From Leptasterias polaris (lineage: Eukaryota; Echinodermata; Asteroidea; Forcipulatida; Asteriidae): a DNA stretch of 64,000 nucleotides. The DNA lies in assembly GCA_037783415.1 (NCBI GenBank), contig JAZGTN010000058.1, positions 2,888,001 to 2,952,000 on the forward strand. Reading direction: 5' to 3'. The translations under genes were made by a program, and so were the position numbers. Shown one piece after another: positions 42,885-54,518 of this stretch. Below the pieces are notes generated by a model, which was given only the letters and a program-made list of their open reading frames with translations, was not told where the DNA came from and did no database searches. How positions within the stretch are numbered: the stretch's first letter is position 1; each line of letters starts with the position of its first letter.

Positions 42885-43511
42885 TCATTGAAATGTCACT
42901 TTTCAAGTACTCCAGAGTGCAATTCAATTTGCAATTCAATGTCAGAATAATCATACAGTCGATTGTCGACAGAATCATCATAAAAAATATTGAATTTATA
43001 TACAACTTGATAGTTTAATTTAGTCACCTTCACATGTATTTGGGAGGTTAAAACATAATCAGTATTTTCAACTTTTACCAGCATTGCCTTCCTTCATTGA
43101 AATGTCACTTTTCAAGTACTCCAGAGTGCAATTCAATTTGCAATTATATGTCAGAATAATCATACAGTCGATTGTCGACAGAATCATCATAAAAAATATT
43201 GAATTTATATACAACTTGATAGTTTAATTTAGTCACCTTCACATGTATTCGGGAGGTTAAAACATAATCAGTATTTTCAACTTTTACCAGCATTGCCTTC
43301 CTTCATTGAAATGTCACTTTTCAAGTACTCCAGAGTGCAATTCAATTTGCAATTATATGTCAGAATAATCATACAGTCGATTGTCGACAGAATCATCATA
43401 AAAAATATTGAATTTATATACAACTTGATAGTTTAATTTAGTCACCTTCACATGTATTCGGGAGGTTAAAACATAATCAGTATTTTCAACTTTTACCAGC
43501 ATTGCCTTCCT
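42885..43511 (-). repeat. 209 bp tandem triplication over the transposase 3' end
   Basis: TCATTGAAATGTCACTTTTC starts at 42885, 43094 and 43303, an exact 209 bp spacing with few mismatches. Read on the minus strand, each unit contains the C-terminal coding end of the transposase (VKVENTDYVLTS to YDYSDI). The unit next to 43511 is the one joined to the gene. Confidence 0.93.
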
Positions 43512-46500
43512 AATTTTCACATCGCTATGCAATGCAACATAGGCACCTCTAGAAATAGCATGAATAAAACCAACACAACATCCAAGCTCATCATCAAACT
43601 CATTTGTTAAGGTCTGTTCAATTTCCAACTCTTGAACTAACAACATAACATGTTGTAGACAATCACAGTCACTACCCAGCTCCACATACATGGTTCTTGA
43701 ATGAAATAAGACCCACAATCTCTGCTAACATCCCTCTGACATCTATAATAGAATTATTACGCCTAAATTTACTGGAGTAACTTCTTGATGTAAGCAGTGT
43801 ATTTTGCAATATGAATCTATCATAGCAATTCACATTAGCAGTTATTAAATGCTGCCCCAGCAAAGTTTCAATAGCATATCTATAAGACTGAGTCACAAAG
43901 AAAGTTTTAGGCAGTCCAAGGCATACCAATGTTGTACCACTCCTCACAATTTTTAGAACATTTTTTAAGAAATGGGGACCACCAAGAAGCCTTGAAACAA
44001 AACATGCAGTTCGTTCAGATGAAATCAATGGCGCATTTCTTTTTATATCTTGAAACCTACAGATGGATTGAAAAATTTGTTGAGGCACGTATCTTGTTCC
44101 TGAAAACATTGTTTTCATGCAACCGTTAAAATCTTCAAACATAAAAGCAGATGTACCCCACAATGGTCCCCAGTTATTGACACTGTCTGACATGTGCAGC
44201 AATAAGTGAGCATTAAATGTTGCTTGTGTTGCCCCATACAATGGTTCCATATAAAGAACAAATTTGTGGAGAAGAAAATCACACCATTGTAGAGTTTGTT
44301 TTGATATTTTGCATGTATTTAAATGAAAAATTGCACATGCAAGCATCGACCAATGTGCCAAATATTTAGCAGGTAAAATGTCCTTAAGTATCAATGGAGA
44401 ATACAACAAAAATGACCGCCATTCATTGGCCTTCCAAAATTTTAATTCAGATAAGGATCTTGGCAATCTTGTTATTTCTTTTGTAGCTTGTATAAACTTT
44501 AGCCTTGCGCATATATCTGTGCTACGTTTTCCCAAATACCACTCGTTTGAACTATTTGATGGATTTAGCCACATTGCAACCATCCTCCTCACTGTTCCCA
44601 AACAAACTGCATGCATATAATCTGGAATAAAACTGGAGATTATGTTAAAGTAATTCAGAAATGACAGAATGCTGACTCCTTTCACTCCATCAATACTTCT
44701 TCGAGATTCATCAGCAAGTATACTGGCACGCTTTGTCTCTTTTTCTTCACGCAGTGGAGGTGGAGGGTGCTTATAAAGATATTTCATACTGTTGGATACA
44801 TAATCACCTTTATGTTTACAAAAACCACAGCCGTAAAATCCATTAAACTGAATAAATTTCTGCAACATCGGTCTTGCAACTGTATCTACAGTGCAAACAA
44901 GACAAAATACTCGGGAAACTACCACATTATTGTTCAGTTTCCACACAAATCCTGTAGATGATAAGCTGTTGCACTCATCAATGAATGGTTTTAGAAATAT
45001 ATTCATATCAGGCTTTTTATCTCCAAACCAAAGAGCTGTCAGTAGAATATTTTCTCTACGCAGTTTCATTGGCAGTTTATTTATTGAACACAGAACTGGC
45101 CATATGCTAAACTTAGATGACTTAAAAATAGGCACACCATCAGTGTTCCACAACAAAGAAATATTTTTGTTGTCAGACAAGAGACCATCATCAACAAGCT
45201 TCCGATACATTGAACCATCTTGGATATCACATATATGATTTCCATCTGTAGTGTGGACTCGATTCATTAACAATGAACCAAGCCCATTTGTTTCCATAAC
45301 ATGCTTTAATTGGAAAGAAAGAGGCATAACCATGAAAAAATTCCCATTCTTCAAACTTTCATCTTTATCAAAAGCTTTGTTACAGTGATGACAATGATTT
45401 GGACAACTGTCATCTGAACCTAAATATACCTGACAAGAACAGTAAAAATGAAATTCTGTAACACCTTTATACCCTGTGAAACTATTACCAAAAAGATACT
45501 TGGAGGTTGGCAAGCTGTTGGGACAGTGCATATTAATCAAATCTATAAGGTCTTGTAGAGCAACCCCAGTAATATGGTGTTTCACAGCATAGCTCAGTAC
45601 TGCCAGAAGACTATCCATCTTGTTTAAGTCACTCCCTTCTGAGGATACAGGCTGATCACCATTTTCCACATGCAGTGTGCGTCTATTCTGCAACATGTTA
45701 AAAAATTATTATTGTTATTTAAGATTTACTACCCTGGTCTTGCACAGCAGTACATACATGTCGTGAACAGAGTTGTTCTTGTTTCACTAGTGTGGGGGCA
45801 TATAGTGTGTGGGCGCATAATACATATATTTATGTTCTTCCTCCACTTCCGGGTAACAGGATCAGAAAAATGTTACTGGGTACTGAAATTGGGATTCCGG
45901 TGCGCAGAGACCAGACTACATGGCACATGCCTTGGTTTTATGCCCGCAATGATTTCCCAAACCATAACAACTCATACAGAGATTAGTTTCCCATATAAAT
46001 AATAAAAGTTAAAGCACACTTCAAACCTCATTAGATAATATGAATTGCATACTTCAATTCAAACTTTGATTAGAAATTCACTCGTTAATGTTCCCTAATA
46101 CCTGCTCATGACGACCATCCATGTGTTCTTCGTGTACAGGGTCAGCATATATATCGCTATCAGAATCAGACACTGGAAAAGGTTCTTCCTCCTTGAACAA
46201 TAAAGTGACATGGTTGTCATCATTCATAAACTACTCAATGCAATGAAAGTAATAAAAATATGATTACTTAATAGTATGGTGTACTCATTATAAATTGTAA
46301 CATTATTGATAAACTTTACGCAAATGTGTACCTGATCACTACCTTCCATGTCTTGTTCACTTGCTTCTGCAGTGCCAATGTTGCCATCATTACCAAAGTT
46401 GAGATCTTCAGAATCAGACGGTGGGAAATATTCATCCTACAAATTCATCAATCAAAATTAAAATTTTAAGGGTAAAAATCCCTCGACTATTTTTAGGAAA

Positions 46501-47421
46501 AAATATGAAAAAACATTAGTAAAAATTTTGTTCACATTCATTGTACGGAAGCTTTATACCCAGGATGTCATGCAGTGCAACGGACACTGATGTCCTAGTA
46601 CTACCAGTAGTAAGTAGTAAAACAGGTTCCGCCACCCAACATTGTCATCATATTCATTGTCAGATTGTGACTTCTAAATTCACAAGAATTTCTTTTTTGG
46701 ACTTAACTTTCTTTGAAAACAATTCCTCCAGAGCCACACATCAGAAAAAGAAAAAGGATATTCATGCAATTAAATATATGAATCAATTTAAATTTATTAT
46801 AAATAACACAGTTTAGTCATCACCTGTCGCGTGTCGCCACTTCTTTAAATACTCATCCCCCCCCCCAAAAAAAGAAATTTCCCATTTGCAAGGTTCGAAT
46901 GTTTGCAACAAAAAATGTAATTTATAAATACTAACCATATTAAAATGTTGGGCGACTTCGTCATTGTTGAGCGTGATGATAGCAATGTCATGATCATGCG
47001 TTTCGTCAATGGAATGGTCTGAAGAGCTATTCTGATTCAGCTCTGCTGTGGCAACTGGCAATGGCATGGCTTCTTGTGGTGGCACTGGTACTGGTAGGTC
47101 CAGCACATCATGTGCACCCACTTCCCCGTCACGCTGCTCCAAATTTTCATCCGAAGATGTTTCATTTTCGTCTTGAGATTGATCTAACCGTCTCTTAATA
47201 GTTGCTCGAGGAATTCTAAGAGCTTCTTCTTCCAAAAATCGTTTATATTTTCTCGGAAGACGGCGGCGTTGTCCGTCATCATCCATCTTCGTTTTCATGG
47301 GTATGCGATCAAACGGAACGTTCCGATCGACCCCTCTCGACCTCGTCTTTGCACACCTGTGGCATGGTAAGGCTCTGGATGATACATCCAGGTCATGGAA
47401 ACAAGGTTGTGCATCATACAT
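43353..47421 (-). pseudogene. DDE transposase of transposon 2 (EnSpm/CACTA type), four exons
   Basis: Exons inferred from GT/AG borders, all phase 0: 47421-46936, 46436-46332, 46230-46102 and 45687-43672. The N-terminal exon has a basic RRRLPRKYKRFLEE region and an acidic Ser/Asp-rich tail. Exon 4 holds a CxC/HxxC zinc-like region (CSCQVYLGSDDSCPNHCHHC), then the catalytic core: first Asp in LLWNTDGVPIF (codon at 45139-45141), second in PDYMHAVCLG (44620-44622) and Glu in FMFEDFNG (44134-44136). This is the usual animal EnSpm pattern. At about 43700 the frame changes: the main frame stops at 43672, while a YVELGSDCDCL to YDYSDI continuation is in another frame down to 43353. The C-terminal extension is therefore lost unless splicing rescues it. 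Confidence 0.85.
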
Positions 47422-47869
47422 TGTGTAGTCTGGGTACTGCTCATAGTTTTACTATGGTACTCCACAGCAGATAGTCTGTCACCCTTTATTCGTAAGTAAA
47501 AGCAAGCAAGGAATTATTTGTTTGTCAAATGTTCCAAAAACACCGTAAACAACATCAACGAGGATCTTCACGTATTCAGGTTATCTACATATACATTTAT
47601 AGAGAACGTCCGATATTTTTAAGCAAAAAAAGTGTAGTTTTAGCTGTATAGTTGACAAAAAGGCACGATCACGTGATACGTTTGTATCCAATAAGAGTCA
47701 GGGTTATGATGACGTTGCACGATCATGCGCACATCTATCCGTTTTTGACCACGTCATCAGTTTGAATGAACTTCAGCCCGCGACCGACCCCGCGACCGGT
47801 GTAGTTTTCATTGTCATTCAAATAAATTGAACTTTGATCCTTCATATTTTGTTCATTAATGTTATTATA
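47422..47869. promoter_or_regulatory. Shared intergenic region between divergent transposase and BEN genes
   Basis: About 450 bases separate the two start codons, which point away from each other. The segment includes a CACGTGA-type word and GC-richer stretches (47700-47800). A bidirectional promoter is the simple reading. No TATA box stands out. Confidence 0.5.
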
Positions 47870-50800
47870 ATGAAGTATGCGCTATTTGAGTTCGCCGACG
47901 ACGACAGTGTGGAGGTGGGAGAAGTGAGTTGGATCGAAAATATCGATCAGAAAGACCTTCATTGTGTCATCAATGACAAGGAAATGGTGACGGTCCTGTG
48001 GCCGACATCCCACGGCGGAACGAAGCATGATTCATATCAAGCAGTCGTTATTGCTATAAATGGCGAGTATAAAAAAATCAAAGGCCTCGGTCTACGATGT
48101 TTGTTATGTTGGGGAACTACAATGTCAGAATGTTAAAGTTTGTTATGTAACAATACTAACATAATTTTTATGCCAAATCTGTTGTTTAACCTTCATGACC
48201 TTGGCGTGATGGAATACCGTAACATTACATGGGCATGATGGGACTTTCTGATACTAAAAATAATGTCATGATTGAGTCACTGACTCTGAGACTGAGGCTG
48301 AGTGAGGATTGTGTTATTATTATCTAATTCTACAACTAACTCCTGTTCGGTTTTTGCCATCTATATATTATAGCCTATTGTGTTCTTTGGACTCTCAGTG
48401 AGTGTTGCACAGTTTCAAAATTTCAATCTACAAATTGATAATGATACTTGATAGTTTTCAAAAAAGAAAAATTCCAGCGCCAGCGTTTGGAGCCTCGTGA
48501 ACTTTGTGAATCCATCATGGCAGCGATGCTAGTATTAATCAGTATCGCTATCAATCATACGATGTGTGCTGCACAAAAATAATGATCTATAAAACTATGA
48601 AAATAATGATCTATAAATGTCAACTTTATATCCTCACTTGACATTGATTTTGAACGGTTGTTTTTTCCTTTATGATTTCAGATTCCAAACCCAAGTTGAT
48701 CAATAAGCGGAACAAGCTGGTCAAGGGGGAATCAATAGAAACGGATTTTGAAAGAGGTAGGGGGAAACGAAGAAAATACCCCTCAACTAGGACAAGGGTG
48801 CCATCATCAAGCGATTCCGAGTCTCATTCTGAAGAAGAAACAACACAGAAGGTTTGTTTTATTGATAACACAAATGCTCATGTTTGTGCTCTGAATCTGT
48901 GGATTTTCCCTTTTAAAAAAATCCTCGAAAGTTATTTTGCTGACATGACTCCATGAGCAAAACATTTGTACATTTTAATAGGATTTGTTTTCATGTGACA
49001 AAAATGTTGATTTGTTGTTCGCACTGCAGTTGCAATAATTAGCAACACTTTCGCAAACTAAGGGCTGTGTAAGGTTGCGAGTAGCTTTTTCCTTGACAAT
49101 GTACACTGATGGTACATTTAAAAGTAAAGAAGTTAGTTTGGACATCCATCAGAAATTGTGTCTTCATAGGGCCATGGCTTTTCTCTGGTGTGTGTTAATA
49201 ATATGGTATTTGTGTACATATTTATGAATTGTAGGGTGGTCTCTTAAAATTAACTTCAAGTACATGTATGTACAATCATTTTTCCTTCTTCATACAATCA
49301 CTTATACGATCTTTTTCTTCTTTAGGCCAAGAAAAAAAAGTCTGCAAATGTCAGAGACAAGGGCACAGTGCAGCAAGGGACAATTCTTGCAAGGGAACTG
49401 CGACAGCAGTTGCAGTCAACGTCACACAATATTGAGGTATGGTACAGGCAAGAGTGCTTCAGTTTGTCCTAATATTTGTTCTATTTTCTTTGAACCTTTT
49501 TACCCGAGGATAAAAACGGGAAGTGTGTACCTGCAGCATAAAAACCAAGACTAACATAAGTGGTAACATTTTCATGTCTACAGGATCAGGAAGCTGCTGA
49601 GATGTCTCCTGATGATGAGAACAACTATCAGAGCATCATTGCGGGGCTTCGACGTGACTTAAAGAAGGAGCGAGGCGAGAAAGAGAGGCTCCAGAACCAG
49701 TTGATGTTTTTTAAAGGTTTGCCTACCAAACTTGTATTTTTGTAGGACCCATAGTTATCCTCTATTTTTATAGTTTTAGCGAAAGTTGGTGTCAGTGTGG
49801 AATGCAGATTGCAATAATGTAACTTCTTTAGGCAGGCTAATCCATGATTGATATACACTGGTTTATAATACCATGTGGGCTTATAGACCCCGTTCCCACT
49901 GGACCCCCAATTGATCCAGCATAGGTTAGTTTATGAAACTGAAAGTGGACCTCATAATTATGTCATATCATGTATTTAGCAATAGTTGATGTTCAGTTTG
50001 ACTGTTTAGTTCAACAGCATAACTCCTTCGGTCAGGTGGTCAGGTTTTCAGCTGTCCAGTTTATTAATTTTTGTATCATTTTTACAGGTATTCCAGAGTT
50101 CATAACTACCTTCAAGACCTTCATGGCAGAAATGAATGGAAAGGGTCCAAAGGTAAGGTGTTTTTGAAACATTATTAGACTGTTAATTGCATTTCTGTTT
50201 CTCAACTTGACATGTAATCACTTCAATTACCTATGTATAAAATGTTATAATTCACTTTATTTTGCACAGAGAAATGAACAGTTTGCATCTCCCAAGGCAG
50301 CACGGAAGGTTGCACCAGACTTGGGAGAAAGTGTTGATGGGGCTCTCGCAGTGGATGCAGATGAGGAGAAAGTTAGTTGGAATTTTTTATTATTTGTTTC
50401 AAATTTAAGCTGCGATTCCAAAGTTGTTTTTCTTGTATGCCAGATTTCATTTATTCCAGCAGATTGGGGTTGGATTATTTTTAAAAAGATTTATAGGTTC
50501 TGGAACAACTGTGTTAGTGCTAAATAAACTTTACGCATAAACATCCAGGGATGTTATTTCTCTGTTTTAAGTCGGGAAAGCCATGATCATCACCCCCCCC
50601 CCCCCCAAAAAAAAAAAATTAATATCAAATTCATAACGACATGAAGATAAAACCAAATACATGAAGAATGCTCCAGATTGCAGAGTAGGGCATTTAAAAC
50701 CAACTATAAATGTATAAAAGTATGCTTCACGCTTGCAATCTTTCATCCTTTGCACTCCCAGTTTATGGTTTGTTTTTTCAACAGCCTATCACATCCCTGA

Positions 50801-51605
50801 ACAAAGGTTTTTACTTCATTACTCCACAGGTTAGTTTAAGTGCAACTGTCCACGTCAACAGAAAACTGTTAATGAGATGTAATGCAGCAGATCATCGGAA
50901 ACTAACGTCGGATCTTATGGTGTTAGTGTTTGGAAGGGAGATGCTTGCAACACACTCCCTTACAGGCAGCAAAAACACGAAAGGAGTCTCCAAGCCAGGA
51001 GAAAGGCAAGGTTGATGCTGTAATAGGTACAAATATCAATTGTTATCTCTTTTGTAAAACTTAAGCTGATTATACACAATTCAGATCGTATGCGACTTTC
51101 CAAAAAAATGAAGGTGGTTTCAGTTTGCAAAATTCTTTTCAGCGGCAGATTCTTTTGTTACTAGTTTACAGACCAATCTGTAGTAAATGACACAAATTAT
51201 CAAAGCTTGAACAGTTCACCAGTAAACTGATCAAAATTGTACTAAAAAAATAACTAAATAAAAATAAAAAAAACATGATGTCCCTAAATCACTTTATTGA
51301 AAGATGTGTTCAGAATCATGAAAGTTCGCAATAAACTTTAACATTTGTTTCAGTGAATACAAATGTATCTAAACACTTGTGGAAAAATTAGCTCTAAATA
51401 AGCTTACGGTTTTGATTGATTGGTTGTAATGCAAAGAAGGCAAAGATTACATAACCTTTTTTTTGTTTCTTTCTTTTTTACAGATTATGTCACAAAGAAG
51501 TTCTGTAATGTTCCAGTAGAGTCCCTGAAGATGGTAATGACAAACAAGCTCAGCAATGAGGGAAAGGCGAAGAAGCGTTCAGATCCCCTGGTCCACGACG
51601 TATGA
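47870..51605 (+). CDS. BEN-domain accessory protein of transposon 2 (382 aa)
   Basis: Eight exons with consistent phases: 47870-48089, 48682-48851, 49326-49436, 49584-49716, 50088-50152, 50270-50371, 50785-51010 and 51484-51605. The spliced length is 1,149 bases, giving 382 residues without a stop. Residues 1-73 form an N-terminal domain (KYALFEFADDDSVEVG...VTVLWP) like that of BEN proteins in animals. A basic Ser-rich region, a coiled coil (GLRRDLKKERGEKERLQNQL, about 183-202) and the C-terminal BEN domain (VNRKLLMRCNAADHRKLTSD, LVFGREMLATHSLTG, then KKFCNVP) follow. BEN domains bind DNA and chromatin factors. Likely roles are binding the ACCATGGT arrays or modulating silencing, which is inference. 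The exon 1 donor (GTCTAC) is weak. The gene lies divergent to the transposase in the same element. Confidence 0.8.
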
Positions 51606-51808
51606 AACTAAACTTATTCTTTTTTTCTCCTTTTTAATATTTTGTTAACAGACATCTCTGTAGCTTTCCCTCGATATTTGTTTGTCAAGATCATCTTGAT
51701 TGAATCTACTGTGAATATTGCAGAACTTCTTTGAAACATGATCTTTGAAATATATATCATGTAATGTTTGCCTTGTTTTTTATTTGAGGCTGAAATTTGC
51801 AGTTTGTG

Positions 51809-52194
51809 AAGGGAATGGACACATTTGGTAATTACTGAAAATAAATATTTGCATAAAAACTTACTTGATACTGAGCAACGGAGAGCTGTTGTAGTATAAA
51901 ACAAATTGAGAAACGACTCCCTCTGAAGTAACGTACATGTAGTTTTTGGGAAAGAGGTAATTCCTCACTAAGATATTTGAATCTGAAAAAGACTTCAGGC
52001 CTGAAGCCTTTTTCAGGCATCTGAAAGCACACACATTTGTGCAACAAGGGTGTTTTTTCTTTCATTATTTTCTTGCAACTTCGATGACCAATTCAGCCCA
52101 AGTTTTCACAGGTTTGTCATTTTATGCATATGTTGGGATACACCAAGTGAGAATACTTGTCTTTGGCATTTACCAAACGTGTCCAGTACCTTTA
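51809..52194. mobile_element. MITE with AATGGACAC-type ends
   Basis: The left end AATGGACACATTTGGTAATT matches the inverted right end (ACTGGACACGTTTGGTAAAT). The element is about 386 bp with a perfect central hairpin (CTGAAAAAG...CTTTTTCAG at about 51985-52018). I recall very similar dispersed repeats from echinoderm genomes but cannot verify it here. Confidence 0.7.
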
Positions 52195-53174
52195 AGTCTT
52201 GTAACTGTTCTTAGGAATTGCAAAAGCCTCGAAAATCTTTTTTGTACATGTTGTAATTGCATTGAAGAAGCTACCTTCTTACAAACCTATATATCTTCAG
52301 ACTTTCATCACAATTCATAAACTGTTCTGACTTGTGAAAAAGAGTAAATGTTACTTTTCAGATATAAATCAATTCTGCTCTGTGATCTACTCCTATTTCC
52401 GTAAGCTCATTACAAAGAAACATGGATTTGGCCATACGGTTTCAAAATGTAGTTTCAAAACGTAGCGTTCTGGTTTAGCTCCATGAGTTGCATCCTCTCC
52501 AAACTTTAAATGAAAAATGTATTGGGTGTTGTGGAAGAATACATATTTTCTTTTCCTCAAAAATAAATTTGGATCTGAGAAACAGTTCCATCAGGAATAT
52601 TTCTCAGATTGTGTAAATTCCGAATGAAATTTCACAGGATAATTTTATGTCATATGTGTACATTTATATGATTAAAACAATCGAACTGTTCCACTAACCA
52701 AAGATATACTTGCCTTTTTCTTCCCCCCTATTTATATATCTTATTTGATTTAACTTTTAATATTTAGCTTCAATTCACAAAAAATGAACACCTAGTTTTG
52801 GGTGATGTCGCAAAAGACCAATGTCTAGATTCAGCTGATTTTGTGTGTCATAGTTAATGCACTTTCTGACTTTCAGTTGTAAGTCTAAATATTTTTCATT
52901 TAAACTTTTGTTTTTACATCATGTGGATTATGAACTGAAACTCTGAGGTAGCTGTACTAAATAAATTTGCCATTCTTATGTATTCTAAACAAGTGTTACT
53001 TTTCATTTATTTTGTGTGTGTTGCTATAATACAATGTACAGTGCATGACGGAAATTTCTACACTGCTGTGGTTACCGGTGCATGCATGCACTGGTTGCAA
53101 AGTAATTACTACCATGCTTTTATTCATTCCACACAGCAGATGTAAACAGTTCTAGCATGATGCAATCGTGTAAA
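52195..53174. other. No gene recognised (inside transposon 2)
   Basis: AT-rich spacer downstream of the BEN gene. It probably holds its 3' UTR. Confidence 0.4.
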
Positions 53175-53617
53175 TTGTACCATGGTACATGTGGGTAGTT
53201 TAGTGTAGAACTACCATGGTACATTGTACCATGGTAATTAATGTACCATGGTAGTACCATGGTACTACCATGGTACTACCATGGTAGTACCGTGGTACAA
53301 TGTACCATGGTAGTACCGTGGTACAATGTACCATGGTAGTACCGTGGTACAATGTACCATGGTAGTACCGTGGTACAATGTACCACGGTAGTACCGTGGT
53401 ACATTTTACCATGGTAATACCATGGTATAACCATGGGAAAGTACCATGGTAAAATAAACCATGGTAGTACCGTGGTACTACCATGGTATAACCATGGTTG
53501 TACCATGGTATAACCATGGTAATACCATGGTAAGTGACCAAAAAACCATCAATTTATACCATGGTATTACCATGGTAGAATTTACCATGGTAAAACCATG
53601 GTACTTTTTTGTAAGGG
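53175..53617. repeat. Right subterminal ACCATGGT array of transposon 2
   Basis: More than twenty copies of TACCATGGTA and the variant TACCGTGGTA in about 440 bases. They include a regular stretch (53285-53395) in which CCATGGTAGTACCGTGGTAC alternates with ACAATGT about every 36 bases. It ends in the terminus at 53617. Confidence 0.95.
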
Positions 53618-54518
53618 TATCTACTCATTTATTATCTCTTCTCTTGATCTTCCATTTATAAAGGGTTCTATATTGAAGGGTCTATACACAGTCGATGCAT
53701 GTTTTAATTATCACAATTAATTTGTAGCATATCTAAGGGATGACGATGAAGAACTACATGTACGCACTGTGGTCGTACATGTTTTGCTAGCGGCGGTCAC
53801 ATACGGCAACCGTCTTGTTTATTCACCGGGTCTGTCCAGGTCACGAACTATAGGCGCCGTGGCAGCGGCAACGCTCGCCTTTTATAGATTTCTATAGCCC
53901 GCAATTTAGTATGCACGCATGAGCCTGCGACCAAAAGTAACTGGTTACGCTTATTCAAATTAGCGCGTGCGACCAAACGTGATTGGCTAAACATGCTTTG
54001 CAGGCGTGGCTTATACTAAACACTAAACCATAGGTAAAGTTTACATGTAGTTCTCCTATTGCAAGGTCAAAGTGCACATAAAATGTAATACAATTCACGA
54101 ACTTGCTGTGTGTACTATGCATTGTAGGCTGTTTTACACGTACGCAATTTATACGCAGAAAGTTGTATTAACGTTAAACAATAGACATCGGAAAAATAAG
54201 ATCTCAGCTAGATAATTCTTCACTTGCTCAACCAGTTACAACTGTTCCTGTAACCTTAGGATTAAAGTAATAAATACTCGTTGGCATTACAGGTAGTACT
54301 ACTTCCACAATTATTAAAAGAATGGTTCGACATAGACAATGTTGGTCAAAGATTTTGTCGTGTGATTAGCCTAGGTGTTGAATACAACAACTGCAAACTG
54401 TGCAAGTTCCAAGCCCAATAAAATGCGATCAACTCTCCAACACCATTTTATTTTTCAGCTCTATTTTTAGCAAATATTCGGCTTATCAATCTCTGGGGAA
54501 AATGCACTATCCGCCACA
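53618..54518 (-). repeat. Gypsy 2 5' LTR, second (outer) piece
   Basis: Matches 33196-34103 closely, including the transcription-start-side end CCGCCACA at 54511-54518. Differences from the other LTR include a short indel near 54193. Confidence 0.93.

Larger units (their letters stand above)
42407..53617. mobile_element. CACTA-like (EnSpm) transposon 2, 11,211 bp
   Basis: Ends: CCCTTGTAAAAAAGTACCAT at the left and, inverted from the right, CCCTTACAAAAAAGTACCAT. The LTR sequence on both sides is joined in the intact LTR copy as CCAGTATATCTAC, so the insertion duplicated TA (42405-42406 and 53618-53619). Inside are palindrome-rich subterminal arrays, a minus-strand DDE transposase gene and a plus-strand BEN-domain gene in divergent arrangement. 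The transposase type is that of animal EnSpm/CACTA elements, although the ends read CCCTT rather than CACTA. Confidence 0.92.
32819..54518 (-). mobile_element. Ty3/Gypsy LTR retrotransposon 2 with a zinc-finger third ORF, split by transposon 2
   Basis: The LTRs begin TGTAACGGGCGC and end CCGCCACA. The flanks show ATAT at 32815-32818 and 54519-54522, a 4 bp target duplication. The coding strand is minus, so the 5' LTR is at the right. Gag, protease, reverse transcriptase, RNase H and integrase follow in order, then an extra ORF in the position of env. Without the 11.2 kb insertion the element is about 10.5 kb. The LTRs are very similar, with a handful of substitutions and a few short indels, which suggests fairly recent integration, yet the coding region has several frameshifts. 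Confidence 0.93.

Noticed and set aside
43672..45696. Single-exon transposase gene starting at 45696
   Set aside because: Splice sites with matching phase connect it to three upstream exons to 47421. The apparent start residues are intron sequence before the acceptor at 45688.
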